Part shown: piece by piece, positions 1-7,210 of the stretch
Layout of the letters: each line of letters begins with the position of its first letter
Numbering within the stretch: the first letter of the stretch is position 1
Assembly (NCBI GenBank): GCA_934615145.1
Contig: CAKTTM010000059.1
Span: 1-9,319, forward strand
Source: an uncultured Clostridia bacterium
Lineage (GTDB): Bacteria > Bacillota > Clostridia > Christensenellales > Aristaeellaceae
Direction: 5' to 3'
DNA: 9,319 nucleotides
Translations under genes and position numbers: made by a program
The notes under the pieces: generated by a model
Database searches by the model: none
The model's input: only the letters and a program-made list of their open reading frames with translations
Told to the model about the DNA's origin: nothing

Positions 1-335
1 TCGTGGCGCTGCCGGTCAGGGACACCTACAGGGGCAAGGCTGCTCCCAGGCTGGTAGACAAGGGCATGTATGCCCTCTGCCGCCATCCAGGTGTACTGTG
101 GCTGCCACTGGGCCTGCTACCGCTGGCGATGGGGCTGGGAAGCCATGGCCTGCTGGTATCGGGTGCACTGACCAGCCTGCTCAACCTGCTCTATGCCTGG
201 TATCAGGATCGCTATATATTTCCTCGTACCATCCAGGGCTACAGCGACTATCAGCGGCGGATACCCATGCTGCTGCCTACCAGGCGCAGCCTGTGCCAGG
301 CGCTGGGCTGGCAGACGAAAGGCGGGCATGATTGA
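1..335 (+). CDS. ICMT/PEMT-like integral membrane methyltransferase, C-terminal fragment
   Basis: This is the 3' end of a gene that enters from the left edge. A GTG at position 3 could serve as a start, but the family normally has several membrane segments before the visible part, so the true start is almost certainly upstream. About 110 residues are seen. Family hallmarks are the RHP motif (GMYALCRHPG, residues 21-30), which in isoprenylcysteine carboxyl methyltransferase and phospholipid methyltransferase relatives contributes to S-adenosylmethionine binding, two hydrophobic stretches after it (about residues 31-66), and a C-terminal GYSDYQRRIPMLLP segment resembling the usual family ending. 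Bacterial members methylate diverse lipids or small molecules at the membrane, and the substrate here cannot be predicted. The TGA stop shares its A with the ATG of the next gene (TGATG), which implies translational coupling to the GH3-like gene. A NnrU/DUF1295-like relative is an alternative name. Confidence 0.72.
   Translation, partial: VALPVRDTYRGKAAPRLVDKGMYALCRHPGVLWLPLGLLPLAMGLGSHGLLVSGALTSLLNLLYAWYQDRYIFPRTIQGYSDYQRRIPMLLPTRRSLCQALGWQTKGGHD
318..326 (+). promoter_or_regulatory. Ribosome binding site of the GH3-like gene
   Basis: AAAGGCGGG lies 8 bases before the ATG at 335, inside the last codons of the preceding methyltransferase gene. It favours the ATG at 335 over the TTG at 332, with termination-reinitiation at the TGATG junction. 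Confidence 0.45.
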
Positions 336-1951
336 TGCGTTTCCATAAGCGACTTTTCAAGGAGCCTCATGACCTGCTGTGGCAGGAGTACTGCGGCTTT
401 CTTGACTTGACGCTGGATGAGTATATGCGCATACAGACGCACCTGCTCAAAGAGCAGTTGAGCTTGATGGCAGCCTCTCCGCTGGGCCGGCGCTTCTTCA
501 AGGATGGGGTGCCTGACTCCGTCAGTTCCTTCAGGGAGCTGGTGCCACTAACGGACTATGGGGACTACGCCGATAGTCTGCTGATGCGAAGCGAGGAGAT
601 CCTGCCGGCCAGACCGCTGATCTGGCTGGAGACCACTTGGGAGGGCGGCGCGCACTCACGCAAAGCGGCACCTTACTCAGCCGGGATGCTGGACAGCTAC
701 CGCCGCAACATGCTGGCCGTGGTGATACTGGCCAATGCTAGCCAGAAAGGCCACTTTCAGGTGCTCAGGGGCGCCCGCGTGCTCTATAACCTGGCCCCAC
801 TGCCCTACGCCACCGGCCTGTTTCCGGAGATCATGAAGGATGAGATGGACTTTCACTTCATGCCCCCACTCAAGGAGGCGCTGTCGCTGCCCTTCAGTCA
901 GCAGATGGCGCGCGGCTTTGAGCAGGCACTCAAGGGCGGCATGGACTACTTCTTTGGCCTGAGCAGCATCCTGTACTATATCAGTGGCAGCCTGCTGACC
1001 CGTCGGGGCGGCGGCCTGAGCAAGCTCAGCGGCTTCAGACCTCGGATGCTCTACCGACTGCTGCGCGCCCGCTACCGCAGCCAGCGCGATGGCAACCCGC
1101 TGCTGCCAAAGGATGTGTTCCAGCTCAAGAGCCTGGTCTGCGTGGGCAATGATTCCACGCTCTACAAGGGCGATCTGGAACGCTTCTGGGGTGTGCGACC
1201 GATGGAGATCATGGCCGGTACCGAGCCCAGCCTGATCGGCACCGAGACCTGGCTGCGCGATGGCATGGTGCTCTTTCCCGACGCCTGCTTCTATGAGTTC
1301 ATCCCTGAAGATGAGATGTGGCGCAGCCTGGATGAGCCAGGCTATGTCCCGCGAACCTACCTGATCAATGAGCTCAGCCCCGGTCGCCTCTATGAACTGG
1401 TGATCACCGTACTGCGGGGGGGTGCCTTCATGCGCTACCGGGTGGGCGATGTCTACCGCTGCCTTCGGCTCAAGAACCCAGCCGCGGGCCTGGACATCCC
1501 ACAGTTTGAGTTTGTTGACCGCAGGCCGGATGTCATCGACATCGGCGGCTTCACCCGCATCACAGCGCATGAGATTGACAAGGTGATACAGCTCTCCGGT
1601 CTCCAGGTGGCCAGGTGGTGCGCGCTGAAGGCTTATGACGAGAATAATCACGCCTATCTGCAGCTGTACGTAGAACTGGACGAGGAAGAGCACAGCCCCA
1701 CCAGCGCCCAGGTTATCCAGGAGCATTTAAGCGTCTACTTCCGCTTTCACGACAGCGACTACGCCAGTCTGAAAAGGCTAATCAAGCTCGAGCCCCTGCA
1801 GGTGGATCTGGTAGCGCCCGGTGCCTTCGGGCGCTTTGAGAAGAGCAAGGGCAGGACACTCCGACGCATGAACCCGCCGACCAATGATGTGCTTGACTTC
1901 CGGCTGCTTTGTGGTTTTCAGGGAAAGGGGGCTGTCAACCCGTGGCAGTGA
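335..1951 (+). CDS. GH3-family acyl-adenylate-forming enzyme (GH3 auxin-responsive-promoter-like protein)
   Basis: A 538-residue protein, a usual length for bacterial GH3-like proteins. GH3 enzymes belong to the adenylate-forming (ANL/firefly-luciferase-type) superfamily: they adenylate a carboxylic acid and then pass the acyl group to an amine, typically an amino acid. Matches seen are a VPLTDYGDYADSL segment (about 70-82), the position of the ATP phosphate-binding loop (100-115), an AGTEPSLIGTE segment in place of the YxSSEG motif (294-304), the strongly conserved ELVIT...MRYRVGDVYR block (354-375), DRRPDVIDIGG in the hinge region (395-405), and a C-terminal PGAFGRFEKSKG (about 495-506) like the family's PGTF ending. 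The phosphate loop is unusual: ETTWEGGAHSRK instead of SSGTSGG-type. The ATG at 335 overlaps the previous stop and has AAAGGCGGG upstream; a TTG at 332 would add one residue. The 3' end overlaps the next gene by about 10 bases. The acid and amine substrates are unknown. Confidence 0.8.
   Translation: MRFHKRLFKEPHDLLWQEYCGFLDLTLDEYMRIQTHLLKEQLSLMAASPLGRRFFKDGVPDSVSSFRELVPLTDYGDYADSLLMRSEEILPARPLIWLETTWEGGAHSRKAAPYSAGMLDSYRRNMLAVVILANASQKGHFQVLRGARVLYNLAPLPYATGLFPEIMKDEMDFHFMPPLKEALSLPFSQQMARGFEQALKGGMDYFFGLSSILYYISGSLLTRRGGGLSKLSGFRPRMLYRLLRARYRSQRDGNPLLPKDVFQLKSLVCVGNDSTLYKGDLERFWGVRPMEIMAGTEPSLIGTETWLRDGMVLFPDACFYEFIPEDEMWRSLDEPGYVPRTYLINELSPGRLYELVITVLRGGAFMRYRVGDVYRCLRLKNPAAGLDIPQFEFVDRRPDVIDIGGFTRITAHEIDKVIQLSGLQVARWCALKAYDENNHAYLQLYVELDEEEHSPTSAQVIQEHLSVYFRFHDSDYASLKRLIKLEPLQVDLVAPGAFGRFEKSKGRTLRRMNPPTNDVLDFRLLCGFQGKGAVNPWQ
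1924..1931 (+). promoter_or_regulatory. Ribosome binding site of the HD-GYP gene
   Basis: AAAGGGGG ends 10 bases before the GTG at 1942. It supports that start rather than the TTG at 1909, which lies upstream of this site, or the GTG at 1948. The site lies within the 3' end of the GH3-like gene. Confidence 0.5.
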
Positions 1952-4449
1952 ATTCAACACTGTTTGTGGCGATTCCGACCCTGGCTCTGCTGCTCAACCT
2001 CTTTCTGTTGCTGATCTGCGTCAGTGCCAAGCAAAACAGGCTGGTCAAGGCCTTCATGTTCCTGGTGCTGGCTTTCTCGCTGTGGACGGGCGGCTCGGCT
2101 GGCATGCGCAGCACGCTCTATCCAGGCCCAGCCTTCTGGTATGATGTCTCGATGACGGGCATTTACCTCTCCCCTTTCCTGTTTTACAACTTCGTGCATC
2201 ACTACACCAGCAAGAAGGGTTGGTTCACCTGGGCGGCGCTGGCAGCGGGCTGGCTGATCATGCTGATACTGCAGTGGGCGGAGCTGTTCATGCGCTCGCC
2301 GCAGATACTCATCAGCAATGGCAGCCGCAGCTTCAGCTATGAGATCACAGCCCTTATCGCGCTGCCCTTCGCACTGGCCATCATCACCGTGCTGCTGGGC
2401 GCCCGGCTGATCCACCAATCGGTCAAGCGGCAGCTGTTGCTGATGCACAGCCTGGTACCTGTTTTCCTGGGCGCTGCCATCATGGTGCTGGGGGTGGCAG
2501 CTTCTGCCATCCTGGAGGTAAAAAGCTTCCCGATCGATCCCTTGGCCTGCGGCATCAATGCAATACTGCTGTTCTATGCCCTCTACCGCAGGCGGCTGAT
2601 CACCTTGCGAATGGTGACCGGCCGAGCGCCTGTCTACTTGGCGGCTGTCGTTTGGACCTTTCTGTTGGTGGTGCTGAGTCATCCGCTGTTTAACCGCCTG
2701 TATGCCCAGTACTTCCCCAACTATCCGGAACATCAGATGCTGGTAATGGCAACCTTGGCCTCGGTGACCACGGTGTTGACCTATAACATGCTGAAGGCAC
2801 TGCTCGCCCGCCTGTTTGACAAGGGCAATCGCCAGCGTGAGGAAGAACTGCGTTCATTGAGCCTTAATATCAACCAATCGCTGAACCTGGCACAGATCAT
2901 GATCAACTTTGGCGACTTCATTGAGCGCAACATTGCCATGGATGCCGCCTATATCTGCGTTCAGGAGCCGAGTGGGGACTTCGTGACCGAGGCAAAGCAG
3001 CGCCCGGTCCTCAGCGAGCCCATCCGCATCCGCCATGACAGCCCGTTGCTGACCTGGCTGGCCCAGCAGGGCAGTGTGGTCAGCATCCGGGACTTCACCC
3101 GCACCCAGCACTACCGCGCGATGTGGGACATCGACAGGGATTGGCTTAGCCGCCTGATGATACGCTGCGCGCTGCCAGTGACCCAGGGTGGCCGGCTGAT
3201 TACAGTGGTACTGCTGGCCGATGCCGACAGCCGAGCCGATCTGAGCCCTCGCGACGCGCTGCTTCTGGAATCAGCAGCCGCTGTCGTCTCCATCGCCGCC
3301 AAGAACGCCATGCTCTACAGCGCCATGCAGGATGAGGCCAACCATGATGGGTTGACGGGGCTGTACAACCGGCGCCATTTCGTGCAGCAGGCCCGACAGC
3401 TGATGGCGCAGTGCGGCGGGGCCAGCCTCTCATTGGCCATCATCAGCCTGGATGATTTTCAGTTGTATAACGAGCTGCATGGCGCCCACCAGGGCGACCG
3501 GCTGCTGCAGGATCTGTCCCAGCTGATACAGTCCGCCGTGGGCGGTCAGGGATTGCTAGGCCGCCACGGTGGCAAAGAGTTCATCCTGGCGCTGCCCTAC
3601 AAGGATGGCGCGGCCGCGGCTGAACTGGTGGGCGAGGTGCGCAGCCTGTTTAGGGATTATCTGAAGCGGCGCAGCGGCGAGGGCGTGGGCTACTGCACCT
3701 TCTCGGCCGGTATCAGCAGCTATCCTCATATCGCCTTCACACTCGAAGACGCCATCGAGTTTGCGGGCATCGCGCTTTACGCGGCCAAGAAGAGTGGCAA
3801 AAACCGCAGTCAGCAGTACCTGGGCCCGGCACAGCAGCACCCCACACCCGAGGCCCAGCGCCTGGGCGAACAGAGCATGCAGACAGTCTATGCGCTGATG
3901 GCCGCCATCGACGCCAAGGACCACTATACCTTCAATCACTCCCAGAATGTGTCGGTCTACGCCTCGCGGCTGGCTGAGGTAATAGGCCTTGACCAGGCCC
4001 ATGTGGACATCCTGCGCCAGGCAGGGCTGCTGCACGATATTGGCAAGATAGGCATCCCGGAGGGCATCCTCAGCAAGGAAGGGCCACTGACCCCCGAGGA
4101 GTGGGAGGTCATGCGCCAGCATGTGGAGGGCTCCATCGCCATGATACGCTATCTGCCGCAGCTGGACTATGTGACGCCGGTGGTGATCGGGCACCACGAG
4201 CGGTGGGACGGCACAGGCTATCCCCGGGGCCTGAGCGGTGAGGAGATCCCGGTGGGCGCCCGCTGCCTGTGCATCGCCGATGCCTTTGACGCCATGACCA
4301 CCAACCGCGGTTATAAGGAAGCCCGATCAGTGGAGCAGGCGCTGGATCAGATCAGTAAAGGCCTGGGCACGCAGTTTGATCCGCGGATCGGCCAGGCCTT
4401 CATCGAAGGAGTCCGCGAAGGCAGCATCCGGGTGCTGCGCCGGGCCTAA
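1942..4449 (+). CDS. Membrane protein with GAF, degenerate GGDEF and intact HD-GYP domains (probable c-di-GMP phosphodiesterase)
   Basis: A protein of 835 residues from the GTG at 1942. The first ~290 residues hold about eight or nine hydrophobic segments, resembling the 7TM-type input regions of some histidine kinases. A GAF-like sensor domain follows (about 299-459), then a GGDEF domain (about 465-625) and an HD-GYP domain (about 640-835). HD-GYP proteins hydrolyse cyclic di-GMP. All family motifs are visible: HSQNV (666-670), HDIGKIGIP (698-706), MRQHVEG (724-730), HHERWDGTGYP (751-761) and IADAFDAMT (778-786). The GGDEF domain reads GGKEF (543-547), its DxDxF motif is SLDDF with serine in the first metal position, and the RxxD inhibitory site is absent, so diguanylate cyclase activity is unlikely. 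The domain may instead bind nucleotide or act structurally. The GTG at 1942 follows AAAGGGGG by 10 bases; a TTG at 1909 would add 11 residues. It overlaps the GH3-like gene by 10 bases, and its stop overlaps the opposing gene's stop. Confidence 0.9.
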   Translation: MAVNSTLFVAIPTLALLLNLFLLLICVSAKQNRLVKAFMFLVLAFSLWTGGSAGMRSTLYPGPAFWYDVSMTGIYLSPFLFYNFVHHYTSKKGWFTWAALAAGWLIMLILQWAELFMRSPQILISNGSRSFSYEITALIALPFALAIITVLLGARLIHQSVKRQLLLMHSLVPVFLGAAIMVLGVAASAILEVKSFPIDPLACGINAILLFYALYRRRLITLRMVTGRAPVYLAAVVWTFLLVVLSHPLFNRLYAQYFPNYPEHQMLVMATLASVTTVLTYNMLKALLARLFDKGNRQREEELRSLSLNINQSLNLAQIMINFGDFIERNIAMDAAYICVQEPSGDFVTEAKQRPVLSEPIRIRHDSPLLTWLAQQGSVVSIRDFTRTQHYRAMWDIDRDWLSRLMIRCALPVTQGGRLITVVLLADADSRADLSPRDALLLESAAAVVSIAAKNAMLYSAMQDEANHDGLTGLYNRRHFVQQARQLMAQCGGASLSLAIISLDDFQLYNELHGAHQGDRLLQDLSQLIQSAVGGQGLLGRHGGKEFILALPYKDGAAAAELVGEVRSLFRDYLKRRSGEGVGYCTFSAGISSYPHIAFTLEDAIEFAGIALYAAKKSGKNRSQQYLGPAQQHPTPEAQRLGEQSMQTVYALMAAIDAKDHYTFNHSQNVSVYASRLAEVIGLDQAHVDILRQAGLLHDIGKIGIPEGILSKEGPLTPEEWEVMRQHVEGSIAMIRYLPQLDYVTPVVIGHHERWDGTGYPRGLSGEEIPVGARCLCIADAFDAMTTNRGYKEARSVEQALDQISKGLGTQFDPRIGQAFIEGVREGSIRVLRRA

Positions 4450-4937
4450 GGGCCCCGCATACGCGCCAGATCCTCCCGCACCACTCGGTAGGCCGGATGA
4501 TAGTGTGTGCGATAGACCTCAGAATGGCTGAAGGGCAGGCAGCCGCCGGCCCGCCACTTCAGCAAAAAAGATGATATGGCCTCCTCTGCGACGCCCAGCG
4601 CTGTCAGCCGGGCGGCTTTGCTTTCAAAGCCTGGGACGCTGCCGCAGGGCGCCTGCGCGCTGGCCACAAAGGCATCATGAAAGGGGCCGATATCGATGCC
4701 CTGATGCCGGGCTGCCGCGATGTGCACGCGCACAAAGCCGCCGCCGATGGGCTCCGTCAGCGGCTGATGGGCATCAGGCGGTGTCTGCCCCCACTCCTGC
4801 GCTAAGCGCAGCAGGCTCTGCCCCGCGTCTTTTATCAGGTGCCCTGGGCCAAACTCGCTTTGGTAGAGCAATTTCATCATGTCCTGCAGCTGCCACAGCG
4901 GGTAGCGCGCGGCGTGGGCGCGCAGTATCTCATCCAT
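4446..4937 (-). CDS. Hypothetical protein, 163 residues, unrecognised family
   Basis: I do not recognise a named family. The ATG at 4937 overlaps the stop of the upstream DUF188 gene by 8 bases (ATGGATGA), which suggests translational coupling. A longer frame to 5045 adds 36 Pro/Gly/Ala-rich residues that are simply the other frame of the DUF188 gene. The protein is soluble-looking, with no signal peptide or membrane segment. It has two blocks that look like conserved motifs: an N-terminal YPLWQLQDMMKLLYQSEFGP plus GHLI (12-35) and a C-terminal PFSHSEVYRTHYHP plus AYRVV (135-153). Histidines (H33, H137, H145, H147) and acidic residues in these blocks could form a metal or catalytic site, but that is speculation. 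It is the last gene of the opp-like operon and ends tail to tail with the HD-GYP gene, sharing 4 bases. Confidence 0.7.
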   Translation of the reverse strand: MDEILRAHAARYPLWQLQDMMKLLYQSEFGPGHLIKDAGQSLLRLAQEWGQTPPDAHQPLTEPIGGGFVRVHIAAARHQGIDIGPFHDAFVASAQAPCGSVPGFESKAARLTALGVAEEAISSFLLKWRAGGCLPFSHSEVYRTHYHPAYRVVREDLARMRGP

Positions 4938-5367
4938 GAGGGGTGACCAGCCCTTCCAGCCCCTGGGCGAAGGCGGCGTCCTGCTCTGGCCTGCGCTTGG
5001 CCGGTCCCCGGCTGCGGCCGCCTGCCCGGCGGTGGGCGCGGGCAAGGTGGCGGGCCATCAGCAGGCTGTCGATATTGTCCGCGGTGTACTCCCGCCCGTC
5101 CTGATCCAGCACCCGGGCGCCGCGGCCCAGGCACATGGCGGCCAGGCCATAGTCCTGCGTGATCACCAGATCGCCCGGCGCCAGCAGGTTGACCAGCACA
5201 AAGTCGGCGCTGTCAGCGCCGCGATCCACCGTGATGGTGCGAGCGCCCTCGCGCGATATCTGGTGCGCGTTGTCGCAGACCAGTGTCAGCGGCAGCTGCC
5301 TGTCCCTGGCCCAGGCCCATATCAGATCGGTCACCGGGCAGGCGTCGGCGTCCACATAGATGTGCAC
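4930..5367 (-). CDS. DUF188/UPF0178 (YaiI/YqxD) family protein
   Basis: A 145-residue protein, the usual size for this family, which has a PIN/NYN nuclease-like fold but no established biochemical role. Motifs seen are IYVDADACPV at the N-terminus (3-12), DRGADSADF (48-56), GDLVITQDYGLA (65-76) and the basic C-terminal RRAGGRSRGP (113-122), where relatives carry an RxxGxRTGGP-like segment. The aspartates of the VDAD and ITQD motifs and of the ADSAD block correspond to the acidic cluster expected of PIN-like nucleases. The start is GTG at 5367, only 4 bases after the stop of the OppF-type gene, with no strong Shine-Dalgarno sequence, so expression probably depends on coupling to the upstream gene. 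Its 3' end overlaps the following small gene by 8 bases. Any role in peptide transport is doubtful; it may just be carried in the operon. Family assignment is confident, function is not. Confidence 0.9.
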   Translation of the reverse strand: MHIYVDADACPVTDLIWAWARDRQLPLTLVCDNAHQISREGARTITVDRGADSADFVLVNLLAPGDLVITQDYGLAAMCLGRGARVLDQDGREYTADNIDSLLMARHLARAHRRAGGRSRGPAKRRPEQDAAFAQGLEGLVTPHG

Positions 5368-5371
5368 CCTG

Positions 5372-6202
5372 TCAGCCGCCCAGCTTGACCGTGCTCAGGT
5401 CCCAGGGCTCATTGAGCTTGGGCACATCGGTGATCAGGCGCCTGGTATAGTCGGCCTGCGGGCGCAGGATGACGTCATCGGCGCTGCCGGACTCCACAAA
5501 CTTGCCGTGCTCCATGATATAGACCGAGTCTGAGATATAGTAGGCCAGGCCGATATCGTGGGTGATGAAGACGATGGTCATGTTGATCTCGTCGCGCAGT
5601 TTTAAGAGCATGTCCAGGATGGTGGCCCTGGAGCAGGCGTCTATCATGCTGGTGGGCTCATCGGCCAGCAGGATGCTGGGCCTGAGCAGAAAGATGCGCG
5701 CGATCATCAGCCGCTGCATCTGCCCGCCGGACAGTTCAAAGGGGTATTTGTTGGTCAGCTCCTCGTACTTGAGGTTGACAAAGCGCAGGGCCTCGGTCAT
5801 CTGCGCCACCTTTTCGGCCTTGGACAGGCTCTTGCCGCCGCGCATGTGGATGCAGTCCAGCAGCACGGAGTCTATCTTGTTGAAGATATTAAAGCTGGAG
5901 AAGGGATCCTGAAAGATGGCCTGTATGCCATGCCAGTAGGCGCGCCGCTTGCGGGCGGTGGACAGGTCAAGCGGCTTGCCCTTGAAGCGTATCTCGCCCT
6001 CGGTCACGCTGATGAGCCCCAGCAGCATCTTGGCCAGCGTCGTCTTGCCCGAGCCCGATTCCCCGACGATGGAGACCAGCTCGCCCTCGTAAAAGTCAAA
6101 GTCGACATGGTCAACGGCCGTCTTTTGCTGCTTGCCCAGGCCAAAGACCTTGGTCAGGCCGCGGCCGCTGAGGCAGGCTATCTTATCATGCGTCGCGCTC
6201 AT
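5372..6202 (-). CDS. oppF: Peptide ABC transporter ATP-binding protein, OppF/DppF type
   Basis: A 276-residue ATPase of the oligopeptide/dipeptide/nickel importer family; it energises uptake at the cytoplasmic face together with the OppD-type subunit. Visible motifs are Walker A GESGSGKT (47-54), Q-loop Q98 in [13 protein letters not shown] signature LSGGQMQR (157-164), Walker B SILLADEP (176-183), D-loop SMID (185-188) and H-loop histidine 215. All catalytic residues appear intact. It is shorter than many OppF proteins (about 310-330 residues) because it ends soon after the nucleotide-binding domain and lacks the cysteine-containing C-terminal oligopeptide-transporter extension that its OppD neighbour has. 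The ATG at 6202 is preceded by AAGGAG with 5-base spacing, and the first 17 bases overlap the OppD-type gene. The opp name is by family and position; a dipeptide or other small substrate is equally possible. Confidence 0.92.
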   Translation of the reverse strand: MSATHDKIACLSGRGLTKVFGLGKQQKTAVDHVDFDFYEGELVSIVGESGSGKTTLAKMLLGLISVTEGEIRFKGKPLDLSTARKRRAYWHGIQAIFQDPFSSFNIFNKIDSVLLDCIHMRGGKSLSKAEKVAQMTEALRFVNLKYEELTNKYPFELSGGQMQRLMIARIFLLRPSILLADEPTSMIDACSRATILDMLLKLRDEINMTIVFITHDIGLAYYISDSVYIMEHGKFVESGSADDVILRPQADYTRRLITDVPKLNEPWDLSTVKLGG

Positions 6203-7199
6203 ACAGGCTCCTTAAGGCCTCAGGCTCGCGCCAGCAGCGGCTGGCCCTGTCCCCGGGCAGGTCGATGAGTTGTTGTTCCATGGCGGTGCAGCGGGGCTCC
6301 ACATACTTGCAGCGCGGGGCGAAGCGGCAGCCGCGGGGCGGGTTTTTGAGGTTGGGCGGCGTGCCGGGGATAGCCCCCAGCTTGGTCTGGCGCATGCCCT
6401 CCTCGGGCACCAGGATGGAGTCCATCAGGCCCTTGGCATAGGGGTGGATGGGGTCGAATATCACCTCGCGCGCGCTGCCCATTTCCACGATCTGGCCGGC
6501 GTACATCACCATGATGTAGTCGGTCACATTGTATAGCAGCGGTAGCTCGTGCGTGATGAATATCATGGACTTGATCATGCCCTGCTCCATCATGTCTTTG
6601 AGCATCTTGATGACCATCTTCTGGCTGGTGACATCAAGCGCCGAGCTTGGCTCGTCCGCGATCAGCGCCTTGGGCGAGAGGATGGTGGAAATGGCGATCA
6701 CCACCCGCTGCTTCATGCCGCCGGACAGCTCCACCGGGTACTTGTCCAGCGCGTCCTTGGGCAGGCCCAGCAGCTCAAAGCGCTTGGTGGCCATGTCGCG
6801 CACATCTTTTCTTGGCATATTGGGCATATGCGCGTGCACCACATCCTCAATGAAGCGGATGACCCGGCGCGTGGGGTTGAGCGCGTTCATGGCCGCCTGG
6901 GGGATATAGGCCACATCGGTGCCCAGCACCGACTTGCGCACCTTGTCCGGCGGCATCTGGGTGATGTTGCGCCCGCCGATGATGATGTCTCCGCTTTGGT
7001 AGTGCAGCGGCGGAAAATAGTAGCCCATCAGGCTCAGCGCCAGCGTGCTCTTGCCGCAGCCGCTTTCCCCCGCGATCCCCAGGCTCTTGCCCTCAAACAT
7101 CTTCAGCGACACATGGTCGACTGCGTAGATGTCCTCGCCATAGCGGGTGATGTACTTGGTGGTGAGGTTGTTGACCTCCATGATAGGTGTATTGCTCAC
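6186..7199 (-). CDS. oppD: Peptide ABC transporter ATP-binding protein, OppD/DppD type
   Basis: A 337-residue ATPase, full length for the OppD/DppD family. Motifs are Walker A GESGCGKS (44-51), Q-loop Q101 in [12 protein letters not shown], signature LSGGMKQR (158-165), Walker B ALIADEP (178-184), SALD D-loop (186-189) and H-loop H217. The C-terminal oligo_HPY region contains the family motif with cysteines C291, C297, C304 and C322 ([16 protein letters not shown]). In structurally studied DppD-type proteins the equivalent cysteines hold an iron-sulfur cluster. The start is GTG at 7199, 4 bases after an AAGGGGG Shine-Dalgarno sequence that overlaps the OppC-type stop. An ATG at 7181 would lose six residues and sits too far from that site. 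It is 9 bases downstream of the OppC-type gene and presumably pairs with the OppF-type subunit as a heterodimer. The substrate is not determined. Confidence 0.93.
   Translation of the reverse strand: MSNTPIMEVNNLTTKYITRYGEDIYAVDHVSLKMFEGKSLGIAGESGCGKSTLALSLMGYYFPPLHYQSGDIIIGGRNITQMPPDKVRKSVLGTDVAYIPQAAMNALNPTRRVIRFIEDVVHAHMPNMPRKDVRDMATKRFELLGLPKDALDKYPVELSGGMKQRVVIAISTILSPKALIADEPSSALDVTSQKMVIKMLKDMMEQGMIKSMIFITHELPLLYNVTDYIMVMYAGQIVEMGSAREVIFDPIHPYAKGLMDSILVPEEGMRQTKLGAIPGTPPNLKNPPRGCRFAPRCKYVEPRCTAMEQQLIDLPGDRASRCWREPEALRSLYERDA
6208..6213 (-). promoter_or_regulatory. Ribosome binding site of the OppF-type gene
   Basis: AAGGAG on the minus strand, 5 bases upstream of the ATG at 6202 and inside the 3' end of the OppD-type gene. 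It is the best-matching Shine-Dalgarno sequence I found in the window and fixes the start, and therefore the 17-base gene overlap. Confidence 0.7.
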
Positions 7200-7203
7200 A
7201 GTG

Positions 7204-7210
7204 CCCCCTT
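7204..7210 (-). promoter_or_regulatory. Ribosome binding site of the OppD-type gene
   Basis: AAGGGGG on the minus strand, 4 bases before the GTG at 7199 and overlapping the TAA stop of the OppC-type gene. It supports the GTG start over the internal ATG at 7181. Confidence 0.5.

Noticed and set aside
677..1726. Long open frame on the minus strand (349 codons) opposite the GH3-like gene
   Set aside because: It lies fully antisense to a gene with clear family motifs, its product is rich in Ala/Gln/His without recognisable domains, and such frames are common in GC-rich DNA.
1954..2733. Minus-strand frame of 259 codons within the membrane region of the HD-GYP gene
   Set aside because: Its Gln/His-rich composition is the expected antisense of a hydrophobic coding region, and no domain is visible.
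4442..4455. GGGCC/GGCCC hairpin as a bidirectional intrinsic terminator
   Set aside because: The stem is only 5 bp and no T-run follows on either strand, so it does not meet the usual terminator pattern.
4614..4631. Perfect 7-bp hairpin GGCTTTG-CTTT-CAAAGCC, about 165 bases past the HD-GYP stop, as a possible terminator
   Set aside because: No T-tract follows on either strand and it lies inside the small gene's coding sequence, where it encodes GFESKA.
4938..5045. 36-residue N-terminal extension of the small unknown protein
   Set aside because: It overlaps the DUF188 gene in another frame and has Pro/Ala/Gly-rich composition unlike the rest of the protein; the ATG at 4937 fits the stop-overlap pattern seen in this operon.
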